From: Chara braunii | Taxonomy: Eukaryota > Streptophyta > Charophyceae > Charales > Characeae | DNA length: 37,082 bases | Direction of reading: 5' to 3' | Assembly (NCBI GenBank): GCA_003427395.1 | Contig: BFEA01000325.1 | Span: 1,195,129 to 1,232,210, forward strand | Shown: one piece after another, positions 1 through 37,082 of the stretch | Layout of the letters: every line of letters begins with the position of its first letter | Position numbering within the stretch: the stretch's first letter is position 1 | Made by a program: the position numbers and the translations under genes | Notes under the pieces: generated by a model | Told to the model about the DNA's origin: nothing | Database searches by the model: none | Seen by the model: the letters and a program-made list of their open reading frames with translations, nothing else

Positions 1-63
<63 letters not shown>

Positions 64-261
64 TCCCTGCTAGTCTTACCTTGGACCCAAGTGCTGCTAT
101 GTTCTTGCTGTGTGGTAAGACTAAGTGTAGGGTCGCCTCTAGATCTTTGTGTCCTTTTAGCAGAAACACAGAACCAGTGGGATACGCCCCAGGTCTTGCC
201 CAGCCGTCTTCCTCCTTGACTGTGTTTGATGTTTTTTTTTATGGAATCTGGCCGTGGTGAT

Positions 262-440
262 AGCCAGATATGCCCTGGAGAGGTAAGTTGAGAAACTGCC
301 CTTTAAACCACCAGTCACTCTGAAGTCTCTTTCTTCCGATTGTGACTGTATCTAGTTATGGCTAGGTATGCCCTGGAGGAGAAAGTAAGTATGAGAATGC
401 CTTTTAAGCCACCAGTCCCTCTGAGCCTCATTCTCCCGAC
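262..440. repeat. Two-copy tandem repeat, unit about 98 bp
   Basis: 262-338 and 360-440 align through tatgccctgg, gtaagt, ttaarccaccagtc and ttctyccga. Both copies contain a donor-like gtaagt, but the reading frames differ and neither resembles SF3B2. Confidence 0.75.
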
Positions 441-1051
441 CCTGAGTTCCTGCTGTGTGCCAAGAAAGAAATGAACCGGCGCGGGCGGGAAATGTTCTTA
501 TTTTTTTGCCTGGCTTCAGTTGCGTTTTCCTTCTTGTGGGCGGAGTCCCTAACTGTGCAGTGGGTCAAACCCTGTGTTGGAGCGAAATAGCTGGGAAAGG
601 GACCGGTGTTTTAGGAGGCAGTGATACTCGATTCCCAGCTTTTGGAAGAGGTATGAAGGACATTCTGTCGTGGACTGGGGGCATAGCAAAGTGTAGCGCA
701 GATCCAAGGAACCAACCCCAGCAACAGACAATTGAACGCAGCGGAGGACTGGAACATACACTCCGACGCAGCAAGATTGGAATGGATAATGTTCACTCAT
801 TCATTTACCACTCAGTGAGACGGGGGCCAGCGCGTCATACACAGAAGTGGCGCTGTCCCCAGACCATCCACAGACGAAGTAGGAGGGATATGGAGACGAA
901 GGGGAAGAGTGGGGCGAGAAGGCCAAGTCGCCAATGTCATTGATCCTGAAGTTTCCCGAAGTCCCAATCTCAGCACATTGTCCAAAGGTGGGTCTTTGCC
1001 CGAATACCAGAACAGGGCAATTGCCCGACTGTTACCAAGCTCAGATCCCAG

Positions 1052-1076
1052 CTCTCTCTCTCTCTCTCTCTCTCTC
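1052..1076. repeat. (CT)n microsatellite
   Basis: About 12 uninterrupted CT units, one of many GA/CT runs here. Other clear runs are 1-60 (GA), 7902-7931 (TC) and 3621-3644 (GCA)n. Confidence 0.95.
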
Positions 1077-2624
1077 GCGTATCCAGAAGGAAGTAGAATA
1101 CTGAGCAATGGATAATGGATGGGTTCTGGAGGAGAGAAGAAGAAGAAGGAGAAGAGTCCTCTCTCTGTCTCTGCTGTTACCAGATACTGACCAAGCAAAG
1201 GTGTTGCCTTGATGCCTGTGCTGGAGCGCTGAAGACGAAGCTGGAGCTATGATGCCCCTGGGTGAGTCATCAGGTAAGTTTCAGTGTCTGGCCTCCGCCT
1301 CTCTCCCGCTGCAGTCTCCATTGCAGCCTCCACATTCACCACCTCTGGCCTACCGCTACTGCGCCCAGCGCTGAAGACTAACGCAGCATAACGCTGAATA
1401 GTAGCTCACACTAACCTGCCTACTGAGAGGCAGACCAGTCTATGAATACTGCTGGTCTGGCCTATCCTGGGTCCTACTGGCCTAAACGTGAGGCCCAGAA
1501 TGAATGGTCTGGAAATCAATCAGGCCGTTCACTTGGATCAAATGTGATGGTCCAAGTGGCCTGGGAAAAAAGAGGAGGCCAGGGCCTGAACCGATACTGG
1601 TACGAGGGCCTGGCCCGGCTGAACCAGATGTGGGCCTGAAACGGCCCTCTTCTGGCCTGAACCGACAGAGGCCCTACTTCTGGTGCCAAAACTTAATGCG
1701 CCAGACCGAAGCCAAGTCCCTACCCCTTCCTACCTACCTGACAGGTCCTGCTGGGCCCGTGTGGGATCTACATATGCCACAGGGGATGAGATGTGTGCAG
1801 GCTGTCACTGCTAAGGTGATGAAATGTTAAAGCATGGCTATGTCTGAGTCATCAGTATTTTTGATTTGAATTGTTGTTATTTATTGGTTTATTCTGTGGA
1901 CTACTGACTTGATTATTTACTGTATATTCTGTATGAAATTATGAATTAGGTTCATCTATGTAGACTGTAATCGGTCTGCACATTTTTCATGTACAAGTGC
2001 ATTTTCACTGACTGATTTTCAGGTGTAGAATTTTAAGGGCGTCGCCATATGCTGGGTGCATAAAAAGTATTAAAAACACAATGTGCTGGATGGACATAAA
2101 TATTGCAATCGTCACTCGACATTGTCTCTGTTTTTATCATGCAATTGCGCTGGGGGATGTTGCCTCAGCAGGTCTCCTCGCATACAGCTCTCACCGAGGT
2201 CCTTTGTTAGCGACTGTAAGTAAGCCAGCAGAGGCTTGCCAACTGCAACCTGGATGGATGCTATGTGAGTGATCAATAAAATCTGTGTTCTCCATAGGAC
2301 CCTTTGTGATGTCTGGCATCAATCACTACTATGGTCCGGCCGTTGCCCCCGGTGTTTGCACTTTCCGGCGATCCCGAATTCCAACCAATTGCGAACTTGG
2401 GATCCTTAGGTGTCCCCACATCTTGGAGCTGCTGCGTGCAGAGTCTGTACGCTTTCTTGTGCTGTAACAGAAACAGGAACATGAACTTTTGTACGGGGCT
2501 TTGTTAGTTGTTCTGGAAATAGCACAGTCAGGCTGACTTCAGCATGTGCATTCTGCCAGTCGGGAAGGGTTCTGTCTACTGACTGTCGATAAATGTTTTG
2601 TCTTGATCACTGTCTGTGTTGCAG

Positions 2625-36894
<34,270 letters not shown>

Positions 36895-37082
36895 GTAAGC
36901 TTTTGGCCGATCATTCAGCTATTTGTCACAAGGACCTATTCTCATTTCAAATTAAAAAAGGAAGAAAGAATCTGTCAAACTGATGGTTTGCTTGGTATCA
37001 AGGTCCAGTAATTGTCAGTTGTTCTTTACTCTTCTAGGCAGTACACACATTTCCTGTCCCAGGCAGAAATTCTGCCCCCCCC

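Larger units (their letters stand above)
1..2624. other. Upstream intron sequence; no exon recognised
   Basis: It opens with a (GA)30 microsatellite at 1-60. It also holds a two-copy imperfect tandem repeat (262-440), a (CT)n run at 1052-1076, and CTGGCCTGAACC-like short repeats at 1440-1670. ORFs here have no family resemblance. An SF3B2 exon ending in Lys/Arg-rich sequence is expected upstream, but none is convincing. Confidence 0.6.

Noticed and set aside
455-943. 162-codon plus-strand ORF as a possible upstream SF3B2 exon
   Set aside because: It has no similarity to the SF3B2 N-terminal region, and it does not join to exon a with a suitable donor and Lys-rich end.
1120-1205. Lys/Glu-coding ggagaagaagaagaagg patch as the missing upstream exon
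   Set aside because: The only Lys-rich frame reaches a stop (TGA) soon after, and there is no consensus donor before it in phase 0.

Overview
The window is a stretch of a large eukaryotic genome. I find one protein-coding gene in it: a plant-type SF3B2 (SAP145/SF3b145, yeast Cus1), the U2 snRNP SF3b subunit 2, on the + strand. Fourteen short exons (43-134 nt) lie between 2625 and 36894. They join, with GT donors and AG acceptors throughout and no stop or frame break, into a 1197-nt, 399-codon internal part of the protein. The N-terminal exons must lie upstream of base 1 or be unrecognised in 1-2624. The last exon or exons lie beyond 37082. The protein holds the DUF382 core, the PSP (proline-rich) domain, the acidic tract and the conserved C-terminal DFSDMV motif. 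Its wording (QKRKFLQ, KHWGDLEEEE, LGTTHTY, AREEEKLR) is that of plant homologues, so the organism is most likely a streptophyte. Introns up to 7.1 kb, many GA/CA microsatellites and assembly gaps would suit a large-genome charophyte such as Chara, but that species guess is weak.

Only about 3% of the window is coding. The rest is intron crowded with repeats. Introns 4-6 and 8 carry non-autonomous DNA transposons that can be delimited to the base by terminal inverted repeats and 8-bp target-site duplications, as in the hAT superfamily: 15446-17081, 17742-18647, 20804-21276 and 24285-24772. The 15446-17081 copy is itself split by a further element (15669-16830), and it sits inside a tandem repeat of about 154 bp, so three insertion layers can be read. 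A 158-bp element with perfect inverted repeats flanked by TTAA lies at 20579-20744.

Other intron content includes minus-strand poly(A)-tailed retroposon ends (3649-3832, 29132-29293, 25441-25590) and an LTR-like repeat pair (19855-19965, 35717-35835). One member of that pair abuts a degenerate hammerhead-ribozyme-like motif. There is also a 1-kb polypurine minisatellite (33684-34770), and about thirteen tandem duplications, mostly of two copies.

No second gene, convincing RNA gene or CRISPR array was found. The many small ORFs on both strands are microsatellite or intron shadows. I found no new multi-gene system. The observations most worth following are the nested transposons, the hammerhead-like motif, and a possible in-frame alternative 3' splice site before the acidic exon.
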